A stretch of DNA of 64,000 bases, from positions 682,001 through 746,000 of the forward strand of contig JAJGBQ010000006.1 of assembly GCA_022457065.1 (NCBI GenBank). Reading direction: 5' to 3'. Made by a program: the position numbers and the translations under genes. Each line of letters starts with the position of its first letter. Position 1 is the first letter of the stretch. This stretch comes from Curvularia sp. ZM96. Taxonomy: Eukaryota > Ascomycota > Dothideomycetes > Pleosporales > Pleosporaceae. Under the pieces are notes generated by a model. It had not been told where the DNA came from and ran no database searches. It saw only the letters and a program-made list of their open reading frames with translations. Shown piece after piece: positions 1-10,835 of this stretch.

Positions 1-819
1 TGGCTGAGGGGTTTTGCCACGGCAGAAGTTGCTCAGGGTCCATGTGGCATTGCGCAGCATGCTCAGCTTGCGGCTGTCACCCAGCAGAGCCAGCAGCGGG
101 CGGAGAGCACCGGCCTGCAGCACAAAGTCGCGGCATGCAGGGCTGTCACCAGCAATGTTACCCAGAGCCCAGACAGCCTGCTCCCGGACGTCTGGCTCAT
201 GGCTGCTCAGCAACTCGACAAAGATGGGCACTGCGCCAGCCTCGATGACGACCTGTGTCTGCTGCGCTGAACCAGAGGCAATATTGGTCAAGGCCCAAGC
301 AGCCTCGAATTGTACCAGTGTGTGCGGCGAGCGGAGGAACTCGACAAAGCGGCTCACCACGCCGGTCTCGATAACGCGCTCGATGGGTGGGTTGCGCTCC
401 TTGGACAGAAGCTTCCGGAACTTTGTCGTGGCCTGGATCTGCTCGTCAATCTGTTCCGAGAAGACGCCCTTGACCATCTGGGGGAGTTCTTCGTTGAGCT
501 ATCGCATTGTGTCAGCCTGGGTTCTCTCGTACGGCACAGGCCGCCGCAGGGCGAGGGGGCAAAGCAAAGCATGGTGGGGTATACGGACCTGGCTCTCGAT
601 GTTACCGCCTTCATCGTCGCTGTCGGGGGCAGCGCCCAGCGAGGCACCGGGCTGGTCTCGTCCAGCAATACCACGGCGCTTGGCGAGGTTCTCTTCACGC
701 TTCGCCCGGCGGATCTCGACCTGTTGCTCTTCACGGCGGCGGCGGAGTTCGTCCGGCTTGAACGCGCTCTTGGCCTTGAACGTCGTGCGACGGTGCTCGG
801 GGATGTATTTATCGGCCAT
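1..819 (-). CDS. SRP1: Importin subunit alpha (karyopherin alpha), 5' part only
   Basis: Adaptor that binds classical nuclear localisation signals and, with importin beta, carries cargo through the nuclear pore. Two exons are visible: 819..589 (77 codons) and 498..1, with a 90-bp intron (donor GTCCGT, acceptor GATAG). Residues 1 to about 75 form the importin-beta-binding domain: the start MADKYIPEHRRTTFKAK, an arginine-rich RRRREEQQVEIRRAKREE helix, then an acidic linker. Armadillo repeats follow, with typical phrases such as FVEFLRSPH, AAWALTNIASG and AVWALGNIAGD. The reading frame runs off the left edge after about 243 residues of an expected 550 or so, so most ARM repeats lie outside the window. 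It is divergent from POT1 across 449 bp. The family assignment is very secure; only the 3' end is missing. Confidence 0.95.
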
Positions 820-1268
820 TTTCTGCGACGACTCGATTTGACGGACTAAGAGTTGAGTCGGAGAAGATTTGGGTGGGTCGTGTTTGTTTGCAAAAGGGAG
901 TAAACTTTCTAACTAGAGGGGTGATTTTGAAAGCGGAAGCGGCGAAGCGGTCCTGGCGCTAGCACCGGGGCTTGGCGCGAGCCCTACGCCGCCCAAGCAA
1001 CCAAACCACTCCACTCCTACCACAACGCGTTCGTTTGTCTCGGTCGCGGCAAGGAATCGGCATTGCCACTACTTGCTCCACGGCCATTGTCCACGGCGTG
1101 TACCTAGGTAATTGATCACGCTTCCCCTCGGTCTTACTGCAAACCACCACACTTTCCCTTTCGCACACTTGCATCTACTCTTCTTGTATGGGCATACTCT
1201 TTGACTGCCTAACAGTAGTAGCACACTAACAACAGCACACTAACCGCTTTCGGCCACATCCAGCTACC
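820..1268. promoter_or_regulatory. Shared promoter region of importin alpha and POT1
   Basis: This 449-bp spacer lies between two divergent start codons. It contains one ACGCGT hexamer at 1025-1030, the core of the MluI cell-cycle box bound by MBF-type factors in yeasts. The POT1 side is CA-rich before the ATG (CAGCTACC then ATG), like a fungal 5' leader. No convincing TATA box is seen. Whether the ACGCGT site works here is inference. Confidence 0.4.
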
Positions 1269-3163
1269 ATGCAATTACCAAAAGGCTTTACCGCCATCAA
1301 GGATGCAACATCAGCCAAATCGCCGAGAGCGGGTGTCAATCTGATGGGTGTCATTACCAGCTACGACGGCCCCAAACCTTCCAAAGGATCCGACCATTTC
1401 ATTTCTTTCACTATTCAAGATGATTTCGCGTCCGGCTCTTTCGGTGGCGAGTCCAGCATCAATGGTCGGATTTTCAAGCCGTTGAACAAGTTTTCCAGAC
1501 TTTCCGGCAGCCCCGGAGATGTCCTCATTGTTCGCAAAGGCAAGCTCACTCCGTGGACTGATCGCGCGGAGTGCCTTAGCGAGAAAGACGTGACTTCCAT
1601 CACTGTGATCCCCAACAAGCAGATTCCAACCCCAGACTTCAAGGAGCCTTATCTGGGGGGGCGAGGAATGAATTGCAGCTCGACCTCCGATGCTCCGCAG
1701 CTCACTATCCCAGAGATGATGGCTGTCATAGACGTGAAACATGCTTCACGAGATTTGACCCAGCAAATAAAACAGCACGCAGAGACAATTGCGCCCAAGA
1801 GCAAACGGGACAGTTTGATCAAGGACCTGCAGATCGGAAAATTCGCTGATGTCCGGGCGCAAGTTGTAAACAAGTACCGCCATGGCATGGCAGGCCATCT
1901 GGAGCTGAAAATCACAGATTACACCGCAAATGAGGCTATGTTCTACTATGCAGACCCAGAAAAAGAGGCTAGCTTGGTCACAAATAGCCTCTGGAACGGC
2001 CCATATGGATACTTGACTCTCAGCGTAACTCTGTACGAAGCGAATGCGGACTGGGCTGCAGAAAACTTGTCGCAAGGCGATTATGTTTTCATTCGAAACA
2101 TGAGAGTCAAGCTATCGGCAAGCAACAAACTCGAAGGCGCACTGCACCAAGACAAATCGCGTCCATCACAGGTTGACATTTCTGTTTTGAAAAATGCATC
2201 TGATATCGCAGAAATCTGCCGCCGGCGAGAGGAATATGAGAACCAACGCGGCGGGACGACGGCCTTCGAAAAACTACAAAGCGAGCCTACAAATCCTTCT
2301 ACCAAAGATTCGAAGAAGAAGAGGTTGGCAAGAAAAGAACGTCAGCGGGCAGAGAAGCAAGCAGAGCAAGAAGAGCTTGAAAGGAAAAGCCGTGAGTGGG
2401 AGGCAGCACGCACCGGTCTCAACACCAATGGTAAGGACGTCACTGTTTCTTGTTCTTCACTACTGATAATATACAGTTAGATGCGCTCATGTTGATATGA
2501 GGCCTTCTACAATCTCAGAAATTTTGCATAATCCGCATCTTAGCATCCAAACACTTGAAAGGATGAATCGTTATACCCTGCCATTCGTTAATTGCCGGTA
2601 TCGATGCCGTGTTCGTGTGGTGGATGTCTTCCCCCCGAAACTTGAGCTTTTTGCCCACTCTTTAAGTGATCCAAGCTGGGCTAAGCAATCTAAGCCGAAG
2701 ACGGACGATTCGAGTACGAAAGAACGATGGGAATGGGGTTTTGTTCTCCTCTTGGAAGATGCGGAAGTACCTCGGGATGCTGTCTCTGAGAAGCTGCGTG
2801 TTGTGGTAAACAACAATGCAGCACAACATTTACTGAAAATGAATGCTCGGGAGTAAGTGAGAGTTGCCTCGCTGTTAAACACCCTATGATTGACAAGCTC
2901 ATAGTCTCAAGACTCACCCCAATGCGCTCAAACAATTGGAAAACAAGCTGTTTATTCTCTGGGGTAACTTGATGGAGTTGAAGACCGAGCTGAGAGCTCA
3001 GGGCGCCGATCTTCCGTTGCCGCGTGGGGACAATCGCTTGCAGAACAAGCCCTTTGACACGTGCATAGAAGAGTATGGCTGCGAGGTACCTATTTCGGAG
3101 GAGCACCCGTTTGGTTATCAGCGTATGCACCAACTCGCACTAACGACTATCAACATGGATTGA
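1269..3163 (+). CDS. POT1: Telomere end-binding protein Pot1
   Basis: Binds single-stranded G-rich telomeric DNA within shelterin, protecting ends and controlling telomerase. Three exons: 1269..2430, 2477..2852 and 2905..3163, separated by 46-bp and 52-bp introns with clean GTAAGG/ACAG and GTAAGT/ATAG borders. They join to 598 codons. Residues about 5-140 form the first OB fold (Telo_bind type): GVITSYDGPKPSKGSDHF, then FTIQDD, then GDVLIVRKGKL. Residues about 185-330 form the second OB fold, with AQVVNKYRHG and LELKITDYT, then GDYVFIRNMRVK. A basic coiled region (KKKRLARKERQRAEKQAEQ) links to the C-terminal part, whose first residues VRCAHVD are created by the first splice. Length is close to other fungal Pot1 proteins. 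The start follows directly after the CA-rich leader. Confidence 0.93.
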
Positions 3164-3822
3164 TGTAAGTACTTGCGCTGCGCCTTGTTCTCAAAAGGAA
3201 CAATACTGTCGCGTGGTTGTACTATTGGATCCAGTTGTTTCCAGATAATACCCCCTGTAGCCAATTTCTTCGGCTTTCCCTTACTCACGGCGTTTAGGTA
3301 CCATTACATGTTGAGTGGTCACCGACTTTTCTCTGGCTAGTTTTCCTGCGTGTCCGAATTACTGCAGGGACCCTTACCGCTTAACTTTAGTTGGTAACAA
3401 AATATGCGTGCTAGCTCACATTTAGCAACTAAACCGACCCAAAAGACGAGGCTGTAGAGGTTTTGCCCTATGATCATCGACCAATCCCCTTGTTATGAAG
3501 ATCTCCAAGTCTCGGGTTTATTTTTGTTCTATACGGGCTCAAGTCACAATGGAAGCTAAAATGGCGTCTTCTAAGATTGCGTGATCCAACGTGCTTGTAG
3601 CGGAATATTGCCGAACCACGGGCCGTCAATAACACTTGAGTGACGCACTCCGGTCTATGGACACTATCTCTTCTTCAACTGTTAAATAGAGTCGGTATCA
3701 ATTAGTATTTGATTCAGTAGGAACATAAACGCGATCGGAAAAGAGGTGAAACAGTAGGTTTCGGTCTAGTTTTTAATGCAGTGGATCGCTACCACAAAGT
3801 GTAATCGGAAGAGGAGTGATAC
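3164..3822. other. Intergenic region POT1 to UPF0643-like gene
   Basis: 659 bp downstream of POT1 and upstream of the next plus-strand gene. No open frame with protein-like character, no tRNA fold and no repeat was noticed. It is presumably the POT1 3' UTR plus the promoter of the next gene. Confidence 0.5.
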
Positions 3823-4790
3823 ATGACTGATCACATCTCGCAGACCGCATTCAAAGAAATAATGGAGACTTCTGGATACACGATTGCACTTCCACCTGCA
3901 GCACTGGACATCAAAGAGCCCGGCATCGAAATCACAACACTACCTGTCACACCACCCGTGACCAACAACTCAATCCCAGTCCGCAGCATCTCCCTACTGC
4001 CTCCGAGCCGCATAACGACTGATTTCGACGCGCTACGTTTCGAAGCTGCAGCACACACGCAGCTCGTCCACCGCCATGATCCTTCTCTTCATGCATCCTC
4101 GACAGTGGAAAAATCCCGTACCAAAGTCGCAGACGAAGAGCTGAGTTCCTCAGACCAACTCATTACATCCCCCTACAACAAGCACTCGCATTACCTCAGT
4201 CTCACACACCCTCCCCTCCCCTTACCCTCTCTTCTCCTCGCCCTAGCCCTCACAGCACTGCAGCCCCTAGTCCCCACGTACGCAACAACAGCCTACACAT
4301 CCGCACTCAACTTAGACACCGTTATTGATGTGCTGCGTGCTCTTGTCCAAAGCGAAGGCGTGCACTGGCCTGAAACGCGCTTTTACGTCGTTGTGTTCCG
4401 AAGCAAGCTCAAGCAGAACATTGACAACGACTACCTGTACAAGCTGGATGAGGAAAGTCATGCCGAGGCGTGCGCGTCGGGAGGCTTGCTTAAGTATTGG
4501 TTTGGGAAGAGTGATGCCGAGAGGAGGAATTTGGCTACTTGTACGTGTGATTGATTCCCCGTTTGTGAATATCAGAGTGTTGGATTTGCGAGAGAATGTG
4601 GCCAAGCTGACTTTTGTGAACAGGTTTCTGGCATAGCAGGGAAGACGCATATCGTGGGGGTCTGGGACCATGGCATAAGAAGGCGAGAGCGGCGGGGAGA
4701 GAGTTGTATGAAAGTATTGAGTTTAGTACGCATTGGTTTACAGTGCTTGAGGGGGTGAAGGGGTATAAGTTTGAAGATTATACGGCGTGA
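3823..4790 (+). CDS. UPF0643-like conserved fungal protein
   Basis: Function unknown. Two exons, 3823..4540 and 4624..4790, separated by an 83-bp intron (donor GTACGT, acceptor AACAG), give 294 residues. The first 120 residues look poorly structured. The conserved part lies near the end: TRFYVVVFRSKLKQ, then ESHAEACASGGLLKYWFGK, NLATCFWHSREDA (the cysteine codon is rebuilt across the splice) and GPWHKKARAAGRELYESI. This order recalls the fungal UPF0643 family (S. pombe SPAC-type PB2B2.08), a match made from memory and so of moderate certainty. A proline/leucine-rich stretch around residues 130-150 is hydrophobic but proline-broken and unlikely to be a membrane segment. It is convergent with MIC10, 238 bp away. 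Confidence 0.8.
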
Positions 4791-5028
4791 GGGATGGAGA
4801 GATACAAAAGATTCTCTTGGGTCTGGGGAAGTATGTAGCAAGGGCTGACGAATAGAAACGACTAATGAATAGCAAGAAAGTGTGAAACAGTGGTGGTCAA
4901 GATGAACTGCTTTAAATTGCCCAGAGGTTCTATACCATGCCCTATTGTACAATGCATACTTGGCATGCAAAGCTTCAAACCCACAGAATGGTATCGTTCC
5001 ATGTCCCCGCTCGCATGTGAAATACCGT

Positions 5029-5588
5029 CTATGGTCGGATAACACGGAGGCCGTCTTTCGAAGGTGCTGCCGCTCGCTTGAAGGACTGTTTGCCGTAGTT
5101 AGGACGCTGTTTGACTCATGGCACATATTGCATTGAGGGAAACTGACGTTGTCGCATTCTTCCCATGCCCTTCCAGCACCGAAACCGAGACCGACGAATG
5201 CGGGCCATGCGCGTCGCTTGAAGAGGAGTACAGAGAAGACGACACCGAATGAGACACCGAGGCCGGAACGGATGAGCATTGAGGAAAGGCAGCGGTCCCA
5301 CTGTCACCATTTGTTAGCAATCTTGTTCGAGATCGATTCTCTGTCGCTTATCCGCCTGTTGTATCGTGACTGGGTAGGAGTCGCGTGAGAGCATTGTGCC
5401 CCGCCATCACACGCAACAGCCTTTTCTCCCCCAGCGCCCAGACCGTCGATAGCAAATCCATATATGGCCAATGGCTCGTCACGGGCCTATGTCGGGAGTG
5501 GCTATACCTTTTCGTTGAGCAGAGCTTCGCTCATGGGACGTGTGGTCCGCGAGATGTTCGCAACGGGCTGAGGGTTGTTTTCGGCCAT
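5029..5588 (-). CDS. MIC10: MICOS complex subunit Mic10
   Basis: Small inner-membrane protein that oligomerises to bend membrane at mitochondrial cristae junctions. Three exons, 5588..5508, 5300..5148 and 5085..5029, give 96 residues, the usual size for the family. Introns are 207 bp and 62 bp. The first Met begins MAENNPQPVANISRTTRP. The family hallmark WDRC opens exon 2 (residues 28-31). Membrane segment one follows (residues about 35-54, glycine pattern G40, G42, G46), then the basic loop KRR at 55-57. Segment two carries the GxGxGxG motif at residues 64-70. Exon 3 codes SFKRAAAPSKDGLRVIRP and a stop; it is too short to be found by ORF length and was placed from the acceptor GGCAAACAG and the expected CDxxFK ending. 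It is divergent from URB2 (255 bp between start codons). Confidence 0.92.
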
Positions 5589-5843
5589 GGCAGCGGAGAT
5601 TTCGAGTGCAATTGATGGATGCAACGGCGCACTCGGTGTGCTGAGGGTGACTGGGAACGGCTCGACGTGGTGTTGATGGTCTCTCCCGATAGCTGGGAAG
5701 CCGAACTTTGACGTCGCCGGCCCTTGGCAGGAACGACAAGGGTGGTCGTGGTCCGTGCCCAACTTTTTTCGACATTACCATTGCTAGTCCTGCGGTGCTT
5801 TCCTCCAGCTTTCGCAACGGAAAACGGGTATAGAGGTGGCAAG

Positions 5844-8800
5844 ATGGCGCCAATTCAGCCAGTAAGTCAGATGCCGGTAGTATGTAAATAACGTTGCTGA
5901 CATGCGATTAGGCCTCGAAGAACGATGTTGCGTCAACCCGTCCTCGACTGCAAGCCATCAACCAGGACTTCTCCGACCTAGATGAACAAATTCGCCAGGT
6001 CGCGCACATAATAGGACTTCCGGATGACTGGAGCGATTTGAAAGAGCAGGAAGCAAGGGACGGCATCATACGGCGACTTGTGCGCGCAAGAGCAGAATGG
6101 GTTTTGCGCTGGATACTCGACAAACTGAAAGATGATTCGGACATAGGGCGCACGGCGCGAGGAAACGCAAGCGCATGGCAACTTCTGGAATGGATGATTC
6201 ACGTTTTGCCAGTCTCGAGAAGTGCACCCCATCTACGCGACGCCAGCTTCCCGACCATTCTTGAGAAGACGCTTGTCGAGAACTTCGACAAGGACCCCGC
6301 TGTACAACAAACCTCGACCGTTTCCGACGATGTTCACATGAAAGATGATTCCGATTCGAGCGCGACGCTCCGGGAAGAAAGCAAACCGTCGAAGAAACGA
6401 AAGCGTGGAATCACAAAGAATTCACCATCGAGACCAGCGGCACTTGACCCGGCCAATCTCAGCCATCTTTTCCGCGTCATCCGATCTGTCCTCGCTTCTA
6501 TCACGGCTCTGGCTGCAGGAAACAAGGGCGATGACATTACACAAGCTGAACTTATGAAAATGGTCTTGAGGACCGACAGCGCACAAGCTTCGCGAAACCT
6601 AAGGTTCTGGCTCACGGCTGTTTACCGAAGTCTGAGCACTGCCCCGAAGACTGCTGATCTGGATTCCGACTGGGCCGAACTTACCGACCTCTCCCTACCC
6701 TGTGGAATGTGGGATCTGCGAACAGTGGATGCTAAGGACGAGACCGGTGCCTCTGCCGAAGAATTCAGCACAGAATGTCTTGTTCCTACATTAGCACTTC
6801 TCGCATACCTGAAGAACCTACGTGATGAAGCTGCGTCGAAGATTGGTCCTCACGCAGTCAATCGCGCAATCGCAGCATTGGACAAGTTGCTGACCAGACA
6901 TCTGTTTGCGCCTTCAAGAGCGGCTTTCTTTGGCGAGACAAACGTTGCTGGCCCTCCCTCGAGCGACGCCCCGAAATTGCGAGACGCAAAAGTCCTGGCC
7001 AGCAACTTGGAACCTCTGCGTGCGAAGCTTCTGCAAGCCGCACAGATTGAAGATGGTGGCGATGCGCTGCCAATCGAACTTGCATCCCTGTTTGATGCGG
7101 TGCCTCACTTGTTGGACTTGACCATCCGTGTATCCCCGTCTCGGACCCCAAAAAGTAGAGCGATGGAAAAACCCTGGTTGCAGGCTGTCTTCTCTACGCT
7201 TGCTGAGTGCGCGGGGTGTTCATTGACGACTCCCCCAGAGTTTGTTACGCGTCCAACTGCCGTTACTGCGCTTAGTGCTGCTTTGCGTGTGCTGCAAGTC
7301 CACGAAGTGACTCTGAGTGCGGATCTCGTCAAAACCATCTTTTGGTATCACTGCGGCGTCAAATACCCACAACATCAAGAAAAGCAAGTACATTGGTCGC
7401 TGATCGCATCTTTGATTGAGCTTGACCCGTCAGTCTTCGTCACCGGATCCAAAGCGGGCAGCAAGGGTGTACAAGAAGACCATATTGAGCTCGTCGACTT
7501 CATTTTTGAGGAGATATCCACGGTAGAATTGAGCGGCCAAGGCTTCACCGACAAGAAGCAGATGAGCTCTGGTGCGCCCCGATCCCAAACTGGACCAGGA
7601 ACTGCCGACGTAAGCCAATTGTCAAGAACCGCAATGCTGGAGAGAATCATTACTCCTCTTATGTTAGCGTTTGTTCGGAATCGCAACTTGCTGGGCTTCA
7701 TTCGCAAGTGGGACGATCAGTTGATCAAGAGCTATAGGCATGGGAAGCGCAAAGCTCTCGAAGAGGGGCAAGAGATTGTTTGGCAGGATCGTGCCTTGTA
7801 TACTGCCTTGGCAGGAGTGTTCGAACAATCCCTCACTCAAGGCCAGATTACAACTCTTATTCAAGAACACGAAGTACGGTTGTCGAAGTTGAAGGAAGCT
7901 ATCGAAAATGCTTCCAAGGAAGGCGTCAAGGTCAAGAAGCTTGCAGCTTACAAGAATGCAGCGAGCAGCGCGGTCCTTCTTCCAGCTTTCCTTCAGTCGA
8001 TCCAATCAGACAGCATGATTGAGGTGCTCAAGCCAGACCTCCAGGTATTGTTTAATACCTATGCCACTTGGGTCCAAGATGATGACTGTAGCTTCTACGC
8101 ACAGCTTGACCTGTCTTGGTTCACACTATGCCAATTACTGGCAGTTCTCTGGCCAATCCACATGCACGCTTCTTCCACCACACAGCAAGAGTTACTACAT
8201 CCGTTGCTTAAGCAAGCTGTTAGTGATATTTCCTCTGGACAGAAAAGTAAGGGCCGGCGTGTGGGTCCATCAGCGAGAGCTGCTGCTATGCTTTTTTGGT
8301 TTAACACCTGTGATCGCCTGCAAACGGTCCCTGGCTCAGAAGACGTCATCCGCAACGGGCTACAGAAGATCATGGGAAACCTCAATCCTGTCCAACTGGG
8401 ACACGATGAACATGGACATATGGTAGAGGTATTTTCTGCCTATTTCGTCAATCTGCTTGAGCCGCTTGAGGCAGAAGCTTGCCATGATGCGATATGTGGC
8501 ATTTTGTCCAAACTCCCTCAACTTGGAAAGGCTTCTACCGATCTCATTTGCAGGTCACTTTCTGAGTCTATTGCTGAAAGTGGGAGCTCATCAACTCAGA
8601 ATGCTTATTCCGCTGCTCTCTTGACAGCTCTCAAGCAGGATGTTGGCGGCAGTATCTATGCTGCAGTCGCCCAGGCCATTCTTCATATCCATCCGTCAGC
8701 ATTTGGTCGCGAACAAAGACGATCGATATTAGATCGCACGACGGAGCTTCTCACGTCTGGAAAAACAAACCCAGTAGAACTGTTGAGCGTGATCGCCCAT

Positions 8801-10420
8801 CTCCAGCAGGTTCCAAATGCATCGGCAAAGGTCTCAACTGAAGCCAGTGTTATTTTCAATATTGCAGAGCAGCTGCACCACCAAAATGTGGAGACAGAGA
8901 CAGCGTTGCAATTGCTCAGGGAGCTTGTTCAAAGGACAATGATGCACATACTACCGAATCAAAGCCAGGCGCAGAACAAGGAATTCTTCATTGAATATAC
9001 TGGGAAGCTGCTTTCGATTACCAAAGCCACAGACCAATGTTCGTTAGCAAGGCTGTCAATTCTTCGAGCGACATCATGCGCCCAAAAAGAGAATGCACTA
9101 TTACACCTGGAGCGCTATGTCGATTTGTTGAAGAAGCTACTTGGTAGTCCGGACATGGCTGTATTACAAGGGTCATTGGATGCTTTCAACGAGTTGTCGA
9201 TACCTGCGCTGAGAGAAGCCAAACTTTTTGACCGCATTCAAACTTGGCTTCGTGCATGGGTTAAGGATGCCGTGGAGTTCGACGAGTACCTGGACCCGGA
9301 GGTCCGGATTCCACCCGAGGTGCTTGAATACGTTGTGCGTGTTCAAGCGCTGGTCACGAAGTTCCAGCTATATCCTGATGTGACATGGCTAGTACGCCTA
9401 ACACTTACACTGGTGAGAGGAAGTCCAGTGTCTGTACAAAATGCTGTATACGCTACACTGAGAGAAGTCCTTGGTCCGCTCGCGGTTTACGAGAAGTTGG
9501 ATTTGATTCCAACGTTAACTGTTGATCAAAAACATCCAAACTTGGCCGCCTCATACCACATCCTCAACGACTTGGTCTCAACAATGGACGACAAGCTTGA
9601 GTCTAACATGGAGCTGAAGCAAAGACAGCTGGCATTGTTGCCCAAGCTGTGTGCCTTGCTTGCCGAGTGCCCTGACTATGAGTCGTTCAACGCCCTCCTT
9701 GGATGTATTGACACAATCCTGAACGACAAACCTTCACTTGCATCGCAACACAGTATTGAGTGCGCTTTCAGCGTGCTCGTCAAGCTGACTTCGCGAAGCA
9801 GCCCTGCGCTGCCCCCTCGATACGCGCCCGAAATATTTTCTAGAATCTGCCACACAAGTCGTCTGATTCTTCTCGTACACAGGGGTCGCCTCGGCGGACG
9901 CTTCCACCTGTTCCTACCGCTGTTGCAAGGCCTTTTGTTTTGTTTGTTTATTCCGAATGCCAGTCGGAGCGGTGCTCTACCCTCATGGCTGCGAACTACT
10001 GCAGCCACGGAGCCTGTGCGGCTCACCGCTGCTAATGCCACCCAATTCACGAGGCTCTTGTCTACGCTTTGCAACCCGCCGCAGTCTTCTATAACAAAGG
10101 CACACCAACACCATCAGTCTCGCAAATCTAAAGACCTCAATGACCCAATTAAGGCAGCCCGCGAAAAAGCGAGTAACGTCTTGTACCCGTTCCTCGCATC
10201 TTTCTGTCGCTTCCAGCTCAATGGCAGGTTAGATCAGGATGTGAGGGAAAAGCTGATGCCAGGTATCTGGGAGGTTGTGGGCACAGCAAGCCTACGTAGG
10301 GAGAGTCTGGACGCAATGTTTGCTGGTCTAGGCAGGAGTGAGCGGGATGTCTGGAAGGGCCTGTGGGAAGATTGGGAGGGAGTGCATGGGAGGAGACAGA
10401 TTGTCGGTCACGGAGAGTGA
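5844..10420 (+). CDS. URB2: Nucleolar pre-ribosome assembly protein Urb2/Npa2
   Basis: Large nucleolar protein of early pre-60S particles, needed for 27S pre-rRNA processing with Npa1, Dbp6 and Rsa3 in yeast. The gene starts with an 18-nt exon (5844..5861, MAPIQP), a 50-bp intron (GTAAGT to GATTAG) and one long exon 5912..10420; the product has 1508 residues. The N-terminal region ASKNDVASTRPRLQA then QVAHIIGLPDDW is in frame only through the splice. Most of the protein is helical-repeat-like without enzymatic motifs. A basic nuclear-signal-like KKRKRG lies near residue 135. The C-terminal Urb2/Npa2 domain shows the characteristic RLGGRFHLFLPLLQGLLFCLF-like core near residue 1310. It ends cleanly with TGA. 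It shares its promoter with MIC10. Confidence 0.92.
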
Positions 10421-10835
10421 GACACGAGGCTGCTAAGACTATTGTACTAGCGCACGAGGCGACGCGGTGAATTGGATCGTCAAGTCGCTTTAGTCTCCAC
10501 TAATTTCACGTCTGGTACAATGTAAGACTATATTGTCGGCTACAATTGGACCCTGCGCGCCTAAACACAACAAACGCTATTGTAATAAATGCCGTTTAGC
10601 GTCGATTAGTTTGTCCTCACTCCTTCCACTGTCCATCTATTGTTAAGTCATTGGCCTGTCGTCATTGTCGTCCAGTACAATAACAATAGGATCTGTGTTA
10701 CCAAGCGGTCACTTTCACACTCGCCCGTCAGGCTTATATATATTTCCCTTTGCTCTCCCACAACCCTTCAAATTAACTTCAACAATTTCAACCACTCAAC
10801 CGCTCGGGAAGCAACACACTGATACATTTTCAACC
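10421..10835 (+). promoter_or_regulatory. URB2 3' region and PHD-gene promoter with TATA box
   Basis: The 415-bp spacer holds a TATATATAT stretch at 10735-10743, about 100 nt before the chosen ATG at 10836. A pyrimidine-rich and then A/C-rich leader follows, ending CAACC before the ATG. This arrangement argues that the in-frame upstream ATG at 10665 lies in promoter sequence and is not the start. Confidence 0.55.

Noticed and set aside
310..849. 179-codon plus-strand frame opposite importin alpha
   Set aside because: It is the antisense of conserved importin exons and intron; it has no protein-like features of its own.
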